Below, one piece after another: positions 29,301 to 41,300 of a stretch of 64,000 nt of DNA (position 1 is its first letter; the number at the start of each line of letters is the position of its first letter). Made by a program: the position numbers and the translations under genes. Source of the DNA: Nematopogon swammerdamellus (taxonomy: Eukaryota; Arthropoda; Insecta; Lepidoptera; Adelidae); assembly GCA_946902875.1 (NCBI GenBank), contig OX336342.1, positions 11,215,523-11,279,522 of the forward strand. The letters run 5' to 3'. The notes under the pieces were generated by a model, which saw only the letters and a program-made list of their open reading frames with translations, did not search any database and was not told the origin of the DNA.

Positions 29301-32300
29301 AAATGTTCCGAACAACTGCACTCGTGTTTTGGTTCTACATATTTATGTGAATCAGCATTTTCCTACCTACAAACGAAAACTATTTAAAAAAATATAAAAA
29401 CTGCCTTCAAAAATGTATGAAATAAAAAAAAATCTAACCCTAGAGTTGAAGGCGGTCGGTTATTTTTGCTTGCTTTAGCACCGCCTAGGGTTCGATTTTT
29501 TTTTATTTCATACATTTTTGAAGGCGGTTTTTATATTTTTTTAAATAGTTTTTTATTTCACAGTTTTTTTTAGTAATTTTTTGCTATTAATGTACTCGGC
29601 GGAATCGCTCGGCCTTCAGCCTCGCGATTCCGCCTCGCTTTCCAATCCGATCTTGATCAAATTGAAATGGAATCACACGGGAAGCACTAGCTTTCAAATA
29701 AAAAAAGAATTTTCAAAATCGGTACACCCAGTCGAAAGTTCTGAGGTAACAAACATAAAAAAAATACAGTCGAATTGAGAACCTCCTCCTTTTTTTGAAG
29801 TCGGTTAAAAAGTAAGCACCGTTCATGCTTGACAGACGCTCACACGGGATTCTTAAGGTTGGCAATTTCCAACTACACACCTGACTTTGCGTTGAATGTA
29901 CTAAGTATTATTTAATTAAAACGATTTTGTGTATCTGTGTATTCAATAAAATATACAAATTATTTCTTTTTTCATTTATCTAGTTTCAGAAAATAAAATA
30001 AAATTTTCTATTAAGTTTATGGTACGAAATTCTGTAACTATTCTGAGGAGTTATGAAGTAGATCGCCAGGAGCCAGGAAAATAAAAAGTAGATCTTAGGC
30101 TTCATCAACTTGGTCACCCCTGATCTATGCTACCTATAGTATAATGCTATACATACTGCTATACATATGCTTGTACCGTGTGGGGTCGGTACTTAAAAAG
30201 AATAGCCCCACTGCATCTCTCCCCGTCGCATGTCGTAAAAGTCGACTAAGGGATAAGAAAATTCGTCAGCCTCGGTAGCTCAGTGGCGCGGTTGGTTAGT
30301 CAACTGTTATTAAGCAACGCTGAGCGCGGTCAGTGATTGGATGGGTGACCGCTCGACCGTTGGAGGCTGACCGTGGTTCGGATTCCACGTTAAACTGTAG
30401 GTCCCTTCCCTTCTTACCTTACTAGGTGGTAGGGTTTATCCCGGCCGGGTTGGTACCACCGCACTGAACGAAACGTCGGTCGAAACGGCTATGTAAATAG
30501 TTCGTGTTTTCCGTCCAGTTTAGTGTAGCCAACATGAAATGAAGGGAAGCACTGACATGGCACCTAGTTCACCCTGTGTTATGGGCTGACATCACGGATG
30601 TTGTAGGTGATGTAGCCAACCGTGTCAGGTTCCATAAAAAAAAAAAAAAAAAAACATGACTGATGGATCAACACTGACCTGCCGAACTTATTCTGCGGTC
30701 TGTCGTCGTGTACCCTCCTCGCTTGCGTCTCCAAGGCCAGCATGCCGACACGGTAGGCGGCCAGCAGGCGGCGCAGCTGCGCCTGCGCTATCGGCGGCGG
30801 CACGGGAGGCCCGCTCGGCGGCGCCACCGGCGCTGGGGCTAATTGCGCCTGGTGCTGCCGATATTACACATCAATATGGGTATGTGGTAAAAATATTACA
30901 AGTGCAAAGTGTAAACGCATCTCAACATTGAATTGAAATCAAACCGATGATCACCCGCCAGGTGGGACGACGACATCAAGTGCGTCGGCGGAGAGCAGTG
31001 GTTCCGTAGGCCGGGAGGACAGGAAGAAAATTGGAGAGGCGTCCAGAAGTGGAAGTACACATGCTGACTAGCTGACTGACTGACTGACAGATGATCTATA
31101 ACCTTATTGGCCAAGATAGGAGTTACAGCAGACAAGATCAGGCCTATACTGTTCATAAATGTGTGACAAACACGGCAGATGTCGTAAGGTTCTGGCGATG
31201 GCGACTTTGTGATTAAAATCGTGTGGTAGTAGGAAATTTCATGTTTATTCTAGTTTCATGAAGTGCTGTGTCAGCACTTGAGTCTTTTTTTTTAACTAAC
31301 ACAGTTGGCTATACATATAACCTACTACATCCGTGATGTCAGTCCATAATACCACGGTGAAGTAGGTGCCTTGTCATGTCTTCCTTTGGTCGTGCCAGCT
31401 ACACTGAACTGTACGGAAAAAACGAACTATATACATAGCCGTTTCAACCGACCTATCACTCAGTGCGGTGGTATCAACCCGGGCGGGTTAAGCCCTACCA
31501 CCTAGTAAGGTAAGAAGGGAAGGAAACTACAGTTTTACGTGGAATTCAAACCCAAGTACTGACCGCGCCCATGTGTGTTTATGACCACGACCGACAGTCG
31601 ACCGATCGCACTGAGCTACTGAGGCTGATTCAAAACATATAAAAGGCAGAACTCAACAATCAGTTACAATAGAGTTGGTATAGTCAAAATGTTGGCTGAA
31701 GTCAAAATAACAGAAATAATTTACAACCTCATTCAATGAGTTTAGTTAGAGCAGAGCCAACTGTCATTGTCTCCCTCTACGGAGACAAGCCATGCTGCAT
31801 CGTCATAGCCCCAGTGCGACGTTGCCATCGCTTACTCGCTCTCGCTTGCCTACCTGTGACAGGAGTGAGAGAGAAACACGAAGATTGCGACGGTCGTCCG
31901 ATGAAGGGTGAGCGATTTCATGTTTCTCTCTCGCTCGTGTCATCGGTAGGCGCGAGAGCGAGTAAGCGATAGCAACGTCGCACTGGGGCTATGACGATGC
32001 AGCATGGCTTTGTCTCCGTAGAGGGAGACAATGACAGTTCGCTCTGGTTAGAGCGAACAAAAAACGGAATTGTTTACTTATTTTGTAATAGTAGAAATAA
32101 TATAGAATGTAGTTGGTTGGTGTACGTACGTAGATACCGACCGTGCTGCAGTGCTGCGGCGGCGGGAGCGGCGGCGGCGGGTGGTGCGGGGGCGGCATGA
32201 GCCCGCGCGGCATGAAGTACGGCGGCAGCGCGAACTGGGGCGGCGCGTGCGGCGGCGGCGCCGAGTACTGCAGCTGGTAGAGCGGCGGCGCGTACGGGTG

Positions 32301-35300
32301 GTACGTGAACCCGTACGGCAGAGCGTACTGTTCACATAACATGTACACGTGAGTCATTCAGTCATGTTCGTGCCCAGTGGCGGGGCAAGATCTAAATTTG
32401 ATGTGGGCAAGATATATTTTGCGAGGCCCTCTCTGGGGCATGGATTTTATGGATTTTCACTGTTGAAATGGATTTCCGGTATACTGATCAAATCAAAAAT
32501 TTTTATCAGCATACCTTTCGTCGATAAAAGTAAACATAATCAAATTGCAATAATACAGCCTTCACTGCCTCTGTCCTGCGTTCCCATCTTGTGTCTGATA
32601 AAGGCTTTATAGTAAGCTTTAGTTTGCCTTTTGTAAAGTCTAAACATGTTACTCGGGGTCTCTTTTAATAGATCTAGCTGAATATTTTTCATGAATCAAA
32701 GCTGCATGAACTTTCAAGGCGCGAGGCCCCTCGGGCCGCGAGGCCGTGGGCGGTCGCCCACGTCGCCCACGCCTTGCGCCGCCTCTGCGTGCCGGCTCTA
32801 GCCATTAGTACACTATCCACATTTCACTTATTGTTAGTGTATGTTTGTAAATGTAGCATATACGGTTACCTGCACGGGCAGGGCGACGGGCGGCGGCGGG
32901 GGCGGCGGGGGCGGACGGTACTTGGGTGCGGGGGCAAGGGGCGCGGGCGGCGCGCTCGCCTCCTCCAGCGGAGGCAGCTCCGACTCGTCCAGCGCGCCCG
33001 CGCCGTGCGTCTGCCGCATGAACAGCTCGTGCCAGTACCGGGCCACCGTGTACAGCACCTCGGGGTATACGCCGCCGCCTACACAACAAATTCAGTTTAA
33101 ACAAATTATGTACTGTTTTAGTACAAGACATTTCATTGTAGATTAGCAATTAAACATTTTGTTAAAAATATCCCAAATAAGTTTCTTGGTTAATTTTCTT
33201 TACACACGCTAAGTATAGATCGTTCCAACTAAAAGTTCCCTTCGCCGTTATGTTGGCTCCACTGTCAGTGTCACTGTCAGTGCTTAAATTCGTGCTGCCA
33301 GATTGTGAAGATTATATTACCTAATAATGTAATCGGTATTTACCGTACAAAAAATACGGTAAATACTGATAATTACGGGTAAATCTGTACACATAGCAAC
33401 CCTCAACGCTGTTTTGGCAGATAGACAGTGGAGCCAACGTAACGGCGAAGGGAACTTTTAGTTGGAACGCTCTCTAGTGTAAACGTGCCTACGTCAAAAT
33501 GTAGTGTAAACGTGCCTACGTCAAAATGTAGTGTAACACTCTCTAATTGGGGCTAACGTTAAAGCGCTCACTAGGTGGCGACACTGTCCAGGTGTCAGCC
33601 ACAAGTCAGCCAATGGCTGCTTGCTGATAACTCCATAGTAAAGAGAGTATTTTTGCGTGTTTGTGTCTGAACATTTTCAATGTTTTCAGCACATTATTTC
33701 AAATTATTTCAGGGCCTAAACATTCTCACGTAATGCCTCAATGTGTGCAGTGCCAATGTGTTTGGAAAAAAAAATGATGAGCACAAGTTCCAACCGATAA
33801 AGATATGTTACGAAGATGGCTCGTAGTTATCCGCCGAGACAAGTTTGAGCTATCCAAAAATTCTAAAGTATTATGATCATTTTAATTAATAATTACGACT
33901 ACTTTATTCTTGTTTTCAACAAATATTCTGAAAAAAATTATGAAAATAATAAGAACATAGATTATGAAAATGTATACACCGATACAGATACGACAATACA
34001 AGTGGTGGCAAATCGACCACTTACATTAACCCGTACATGATCAAAACTTTTAAAATAAGCTCAAATTTGGACATAATTGCGAGCAACCCTCAAAAGAACA
34101 CGATTTTTGTATGGCCATTGACAATTCTCTGGACCTTACGACACAGTGGCGCCAACTAGTGACCAATCAATACGCGGTAGCCCCCACTGATCTAGAAGAC
34201 ACAGTCAGTCAGCGTGTAGGCGTCCACTGCTGGACATACGCCTCTCCAATTTTCCTCCAGTCCTCCCGGCCTTCAGCGGTACGGAACCTCTGCTTTCCGC
34301 CGACGTACTTGAATTCGTCGTCCCACCTGGCAGGTGGTCTTCCCACACTCCGTTTTCCTGTCCCCGGCCGCCAGTGTAGGACACAGTTACTCCAACGGTC
34401 GTCGTCTCTTCGGCTGACGTGCCCAGCCCACTGCCACTTGAGCTTAGCCACCCGGTAACCAATATCGACTACTTTGGTTGTTTTTGTTTGAGGTTGTTTT
34501 GTGTTAACCAAACACGCTAGCATCTACATATATGTTGAACAACAAACAATAAACAGTATCTTGCGATGATTCCATGGCTTGACTTTGTCGGACAGTACGT
34601 CATAAACCTACACCGGCATCTGGCGCAATCATAAAATGGCATGTAACAACACCGACACTGTTCCCGCTGTGTGTCACGCCCAAATGAGGTGTGAGAATGC
34701 GAGAAGATGGACTGTATGTAAAATTCAATGAATGTAAAAAGTTCAATAAGTAAACCAAAAATTATGAGATTAACTGAGAGTACCTTGATTTTGAGGGTAG
34801 CTGTTACCTTCACTGGTGCCGAAGAGGTGCCATGCCGCTACTCTCCACCGGTTAGGGGCCCCGCCGAGGATTGTGTGGGACACGGGCACGTATTTTACGG
34901 CAACCAGTGAGCGGTTATGCGAAATTATTAACAAACAAATTTTGTTGATGAAAAATATGACGAGAAGGTTCGAAAAATGCAGAGTAAAAAAAAAATGAAG
35001 TGTGGCTCGCTTGGCCTCATCGAAAAGAGTGTATAAGTAAGGTAGTTCGATAATTTACAACCACAGAGAAATTAAAAAAAAGAAGATTCACGTTGCTAAA
35101 GGTCCAGTGCTTTTCGCAAACTTGTCAAAGGAAGTTTTGTAGGCGAAATATTTGTCTCAGCATGTTAAGATGAAAACTGAACATTCCGCCCACCAAAATA
35201 CACAGTATTTTAATATGGTTAAAAGGAAGTATTAACGTACCAGAGACCATCACCAAAAAAAAAACTTATACGAAAAAATTAGTAAACAAAAAATACATAG

Positions 35301-38300
35301 AGCTATTATGGAGAGAAAGGAAGTGGACACAACTTCACAACAGGTCTTTTAAGTAGTCCTGATGAAGTGCGCACTGTAACGACACGACAAACTTCATCTG
35401 AGCCCGGATGTAACTCTACAATCCGACCGACTCTCCATTTCATAGGAGGACTAAGCTCATCAGAAATTAAGACCATTGCACCAACCTGTAAATTGGGATG
35501 GTCCTTACTCCACTTCAATCTTTGTTGTAGGGAGTGAAGATATTCAGTATGCCATCTCTTCCAGAAATCTTGGTGCATACGTTGAATCAATTGCCAACGG
35601 TCTAGTCGGTTAATATTGAGTGTGCTCACATCGTGTTCGGGCACAGACGATAACGGTTCCAAGGTCAAGAAGTGACCTGGGGTTAAGGCTGACAAATCCA
35701 TGGGGTCTGAGCTTATTGGTGACAGAGGACGTGAATTTAATAGAGCTTCAATCTGTGCCAATACAGTATAAAATTCCTCATATGTGAGCCGTTGAAGACC
35801 AATAACTCTTGCCAAATGTGTCTTGACTGATTTAATACCTGCCTCTACTAGTCCAGAGAAGTGTGGACTACCTGGTGGGTTGAACTCAAAAGTAATATCT
35901 TCTTGTTCAGCTGCACCAGCCGTTATAGCTTGTAAGGTATTGCTAGCACCTACAAAGTTTGTGCCTCTGTCGGATACCAAGCGATTGACTCTACCGCGGC
36001 GAGCTACGAAGCGTCGCAATGCAGCTAAGAAAGCATCAGTGGTTAATTCGGATGCTAACTCTATATGCACAGCTTTGGTAGAGGTGCACACAAATAGGCA
36101 AATGTAGGCTTTAAAGGATTTAGCCCCTCTGTGACGACCCAGAGCAATTGTAAAGGGACCGCCATAGTCGACGGACGAAGACGAAAAGGCCTTAAGTTGG
36201 TTTATTCGATAAGAAGGGAGGTTACCCATGAGTGGAGGGGGTGCTAACCTGGGATTTGCGCGGAAGCACTTATGACAGAGCGAAATGACTGAACGAATGG
36301 CTCGCTTAGGTGACAAAATCCAATAATTTTGACATAGTAAATGGTGCAATGTTTGCAAGCCGGGATGCATATATTTTTCATGATAGTCCTGTATTATCAA
36401 AAAGGTTAAGCGGTGTTGTCGAGGAAGTAATACAGGATGTTTGCTGTCATACTGGAGATCCGCTCTTGCAAGGCGACCGCCCACCCTCATCAGACCTACC
36501 TCGTCGATAAAAGGCAATAATTTACGAAAAGATTTAGGAAGTTTGTTCGATTGTGATCGTGATATTGCAGTGATTTCTGTAGCGAAAGCAACTTCTTGAG
36601 TATGTTTGATCAGAAAGGCCAAAGAGCTATCCCTTTCTGCAGGAGAAATATGTCCGGTAATCTTTTGACTGGGATATTTGGCATTGAATATAAAACGAAA
36701 ACAGTAAGCTAGTACATTCACAGTAGTTCTGAGTGACGAAAATTTATTTAAAAAATCTTGAACAAAATCTAAATTAATAGATGATAAAAGACTACAAATC
36801 TTTCGCTCACATTCGATAGAGTCTTGGTCGATCAGTAAGTCAAACTGAGGCCAACTTTCTTCAGACTCATGCAACCAAGTGGGACCGGTCCACCAGAGGT
36901 TGTGATCCAGGAGTGCGCGCGGCAACAACCCACGGGACCCACAGTCTGCGGGGTTGTCGGCAGACCTCACATGTCTCCAACACTGAGGAGGTACTTGGTC
37001 TTGAATGTGGCTGACTCGGTTACTAATGAATGTTTTCCACTTTGATGGAGATGATTTAATCCAGGTCAGAGCGACGCTGGAGTCTGACCAAGCATAAATG
37101 TTTTCAATCGCGCGAAAAGGTTCTAATGCAGCAATCACTGAACATATAAGATCCGATAACAGCACCGCTGCACACAACTCCAGGCGGGGAAGTGTGATGC
37201 GTTTCAATGGTGAAACCTTGGATTTTGCACAAACCAGATGTACCGTGCGCCCATTTTCACCACTGTTGAGGCGGAAGTACACCACAGCACAGTAGCCTCG
37301 TTCGGAGGCATCGCAGAATCCATGCAGTTCGAAGTTTAGTGAGTCAGAGACTACTCTACGAGGAATCTCTAGAGACGATAAGCATGCTAGCTCCGAGATG
37401 TATTTTAACCATTGATGCTCAATATTAGGAGGGGGGGCATCGTCCCAACCGATGCCCGCCGTCCAGAGCAGCTGAAGTAAATATTTAGCATAGAATGTGA
37501 GCGGAGCTAGATATCCAAGTGGATCGAAAATTCGAGCAATTTCAGAAAGAATGGTTCGTTTGGTACATAATCTTTCTTTGACTGAAACCCTGAAAGTGAA
37601 GTAATCCAAACTAGGTTGCCATTGAAGGCCCAAAATTTTGAGCGAGAAATCCACATCATCAAAGGTATGGAAATTCTTGCTGAAGAGCTCTGACGCTTCC
37701 ATGTCTACGAGAAATTCTTTTGTATTTGAAGTCCATTTACGGAGGTGGAACCCTGCTGACGCAAAAAGATCAGTCAACTCAGATCTCAGCTTGAAGGCTT
37801 CTTCCAATGTTGCAGAGCCTGTAACAACATCGTCGATGTAGAGATCGCGTTCTAGAATTGAAGCTGCAGATGGATATCGATCTCTACCATCTCTAGCAAG
37901 CTGAGCGACAGTACGCAGTGCTTGGAACGGAGCCGAAGTCACTCCATATGTTACTGTAAGTAACCGATAGTCTTGTACCGGTTCATTGGGTGAAGACCTC
38001 CACAGAATTCGCTGATAGTCGGTGTCTTCCGGTTTCACCAAAATCTGACGGTACATCTGCTTAACGTCAGCAGTAAACACTATTGCGTGCCAACGAAAAC
38101 GAATTAACAAATCGAAAATATTGGTTTGTAGTTTCTCGCCCGGCAGAAGACAACTGTTGAGCGAAGTGCCGAGAACATCAGTTGCACTTGCGTCGAAAAC
38201 TACACGGAGCGGCGTACTAGTTGACTCCGGTTTAAGTACTCCGTGGTGCGGGATGTAAAAGAAATTACCAGTGTCCAATGGCGGGGGCGATACTTTCTCT

Positions 38301-41300
38301 AAATGCTTATTAGAGGAATAGTCATCCATAAAATTGACATAACTTTGACGAAAATCTGGATTAATTACCAGACGTTTTTCCAACGATAAGAAACGCTTAA
38401 GAGCTAAAGCCCGAGAACCCGAAAATTTTGGCTTTAGTTCCTGGTTACGAAAAGGCAGCGGGACAACAAATCGACCCTCATCACTGCGAGAGTAATTTTC
38501 AACGAAAGACTTTTCACACGATACTTCCTCTGGCGATAAAATTTTGGACGGCGGAGATGGAACACTCTCCAATTCCCAGAACCGTTTCAAGGAGTGATCC
38601 AGTGAAGTATGGAGTGACACGAAAGAAGTGTTGAGCGAATGTGCACTGTCTATGGGTTGGGAACCGCCCATCAAGAGCCAACCAAATATTGTATTTATGG
38701 CATTAGGTTGCGTGGCTTCACCTCGCACCAACCCCGGCAAGAGCGATGACGAAAATATATCCGCTCCGAACAATGCATCAATAGGTCCAGAACGAGCAAA
38801 GTCTTGGTCGGCCAATTTTAATCCTTGTATGTGTTGCCATTTTGAACTGTCACATGGAACGTCAGGCAGGTTGTGACATATGGTCGGCAAAACAAGCAAA
38901 TTTACACTAATGTCCGAGGCGAGTTTAGTGTCGAGAGGCCTGACCGTACACGACATACTGCCGAGCGGTTCAGTCTTTGATTGGCCGATGCCGTTGATCG
39001 ATAGTTGACTTTTCTTAACATTGAGACCTAATCTTTGTTGACAAGCTTGTGACATAAAATTGGCTTCTGATCCGCTGTCAAAGAGCACTCGCATCTTGAC
39101 ATATTTGCCCGTTTTGTCCCTTACTTCAACCTGAGCGGTCGACAGCAGTACACGAGAATGCAATACGAGAAGATTGCTGGTGAGCACTACAGGTGAGCTG
39201 GATGAAGTCGTTTGAACAGCTCCAGTCTCCGGCTCAGTGCGGGTAAAATGTAGCGTACTATGATGTGAGAATCTGCAGGTTGAGCACCGAGACTTGGATC
39301 GACAATTTTTAACCGAATGCGACGACGATAAACAATTAATACACAAACCTTTTTCTTTTGCTAGCAGAAAACGCGACGAAGGATCCTTCTCCAAGAAACG
39401 GGGGCAGCACCAAACATTGTGCGGCTCAGAACAAATTATGCAACTCGAACCCGTAGCGACAAAGCACGTCCGTTTGTTAGCGTTAAACTTGGAAGCAGCA
39501 TTTTTGTCCACATCCTTTTTTGTTGCTGCTGCTGGGGGTGCACTAGCATTAGCCAAGCTTAAGGCATTAAACCGTTTTTTAACAAACGACTGCAGATTTT
39601 CAAAATTAGGGATTTCGTCCGACTGATGCTCTAGTTCGAACAGCTCCCTGGTCACGCGGTCTAATTTTGACCAAAATAAATGAACTAACATAAAGTTTTT
39701 GTCGGGAAGCTGAAATTTATTCAAGATCGCTAAGTTTTCCACGAAAACATTGTCCAGTCTTTTTAATTCTACTGCGTTGGACGCCTTAACGTGCTCACAT
39801 GTGAGAAGTTTTTCGTACACCGTTGAGGCGAGTTGACGCGTACGGTTGTACTGTCGGTATAACGTGTTATACGCGTCCTTATAGCTAGCATTTGTTATTG
39901 GGAAGCCCTTAACTAAATTAAGTGGCTCATTCTCCAACGACGAGATTAAATAATGAAGTTTTTCTACATCTGACATGCATGTTTTATTATGTATTAGAGA
40001 ATTGAACATTTCTATAAAAGGTAGCCAATTTTCAATTTTGCCGTCAAATGTTTTCAAAGCTATTCTTGGTAGCTTAAGGTTAGTGCCTGCGGTCGGAGGA
40101 ATGGGGGCGTGTACCTGAGCAGTTTGCAGGCAACTTTTTACAATAATTACATTGTTGTCAAACTGTTTCGTTACCTGAAATTCATGGTGTTTAGTGCGGG
40201 CATCGGCGTTAGTTAGCACTTGAATTTGCGCACTGTGAAAGCTTTGTATAATCTCAGTCAGGCTAGAACATGCTATTTCAAAATTTACTGACTCTTCTTT
40301 CGACAATTCCACAAGATTTTCTAACCTTAACACTGCATAATCACGCGCAACGCGCCACTTGTCACCATTGTCACCATCACCTGAGTTGGCCTTTGATTCT
40401 TTCTTTTCCATATTTTAAACAGGAAAGACAAACACTTCACTAAAACGAAACTTTACAGGTGAGCAAAAGTGAATTATTATGAGGCTCTAATATTTTATCA
40501 GTTGACACATTGACAATGCTTACCAGTAAATTTCAATAAACATTTTTGTAACTTATTTTTTTTCTTTTCAAACTACCCCCAAGTAACTGTTTAATGAGAA
40601 ATTCAATAGTAGCCAATAAGTTGCCCACAAATTATTTATGATTGTAATATTGCAAATTATTATGACAGTAGTGGTAGCTAGTAGTACCAATAATATAAAA
40701 TTCGTAGTACGAAAAAAATCACGAAAATTCGACAGACTCAATTACACATTTACGACAACAACAAAAAATCAAGAGCGAAAAGAATTTAAATTATTTCCAT
40801 GCTTTAGTTAAGTACAAACACACAAAAAACGACAATACGACAAATTAGTACGAAAATTCATGAAAATTAGCACGGAAATACGAACATTTTTGCGAAAAAA
40901 CACTGAATCTATAGAACATGACTGACTATTAAACCAGTCGATGGGTCAATAGAATTCGGCTGAAGGATCAATGTGAGAATGCGAGAAGATGGACTGTATG
41001 TAAAATTCAATGAATGTAAAAAGTTCAATAAGTAAACCAAAAATTATGAGATTAACTGAGAGTACCTTGATTTTGAGGGTAGCTGTTACCTTCACTGGTG
41101 CCGAAGAGGTGCCATGCCGCTACTCTCCACCGGTTAGGGGCCCCGCCGAGGATTGTGTGGGACACGGGCACGTATTTTACGGCAACCAGTGAGCGGTTAT
41201 GCGAAATTATTAACAAACAAATTTTGTTGATGAAAAATATGACGAGAAGGTTCGAAAAATGCAGAGTAAAAAAAAAATGAAGTGTGGCTCGCTTGGCCTC

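Larger units (their letters stand above)
27997..30122 (+). mobile_element. hAT element relic with 8-bp TSD and nested insertions
   Basis: Ends are cagaggtggccaa and the complement of caggggtgaccaa. The duplication ATCTATGC is at 27989-27996 and 30123-30130. Inside is a broken hAT transposase plus at least two later insertions: a LINE fragment at 28681-29288 and a palindromic repeat at 29376-29554. It occupies the intron between ZSWIM8 exons 20 and 21. Confidence 0.85.

Noticed and set aside
30265..30420. Genuine tRNA or 5S rRNA gene
   Set aside because: Followed by a SINE body and A-tail, present in several diverged copies, and lacks a full tRNA or 5S fold.
34728..34998. Short ORFs repeated at 41010-41280
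   Set aside because: They lie in both LTRs of the BEL element and run opposite to its transcription; identical because the LTRs are identical.
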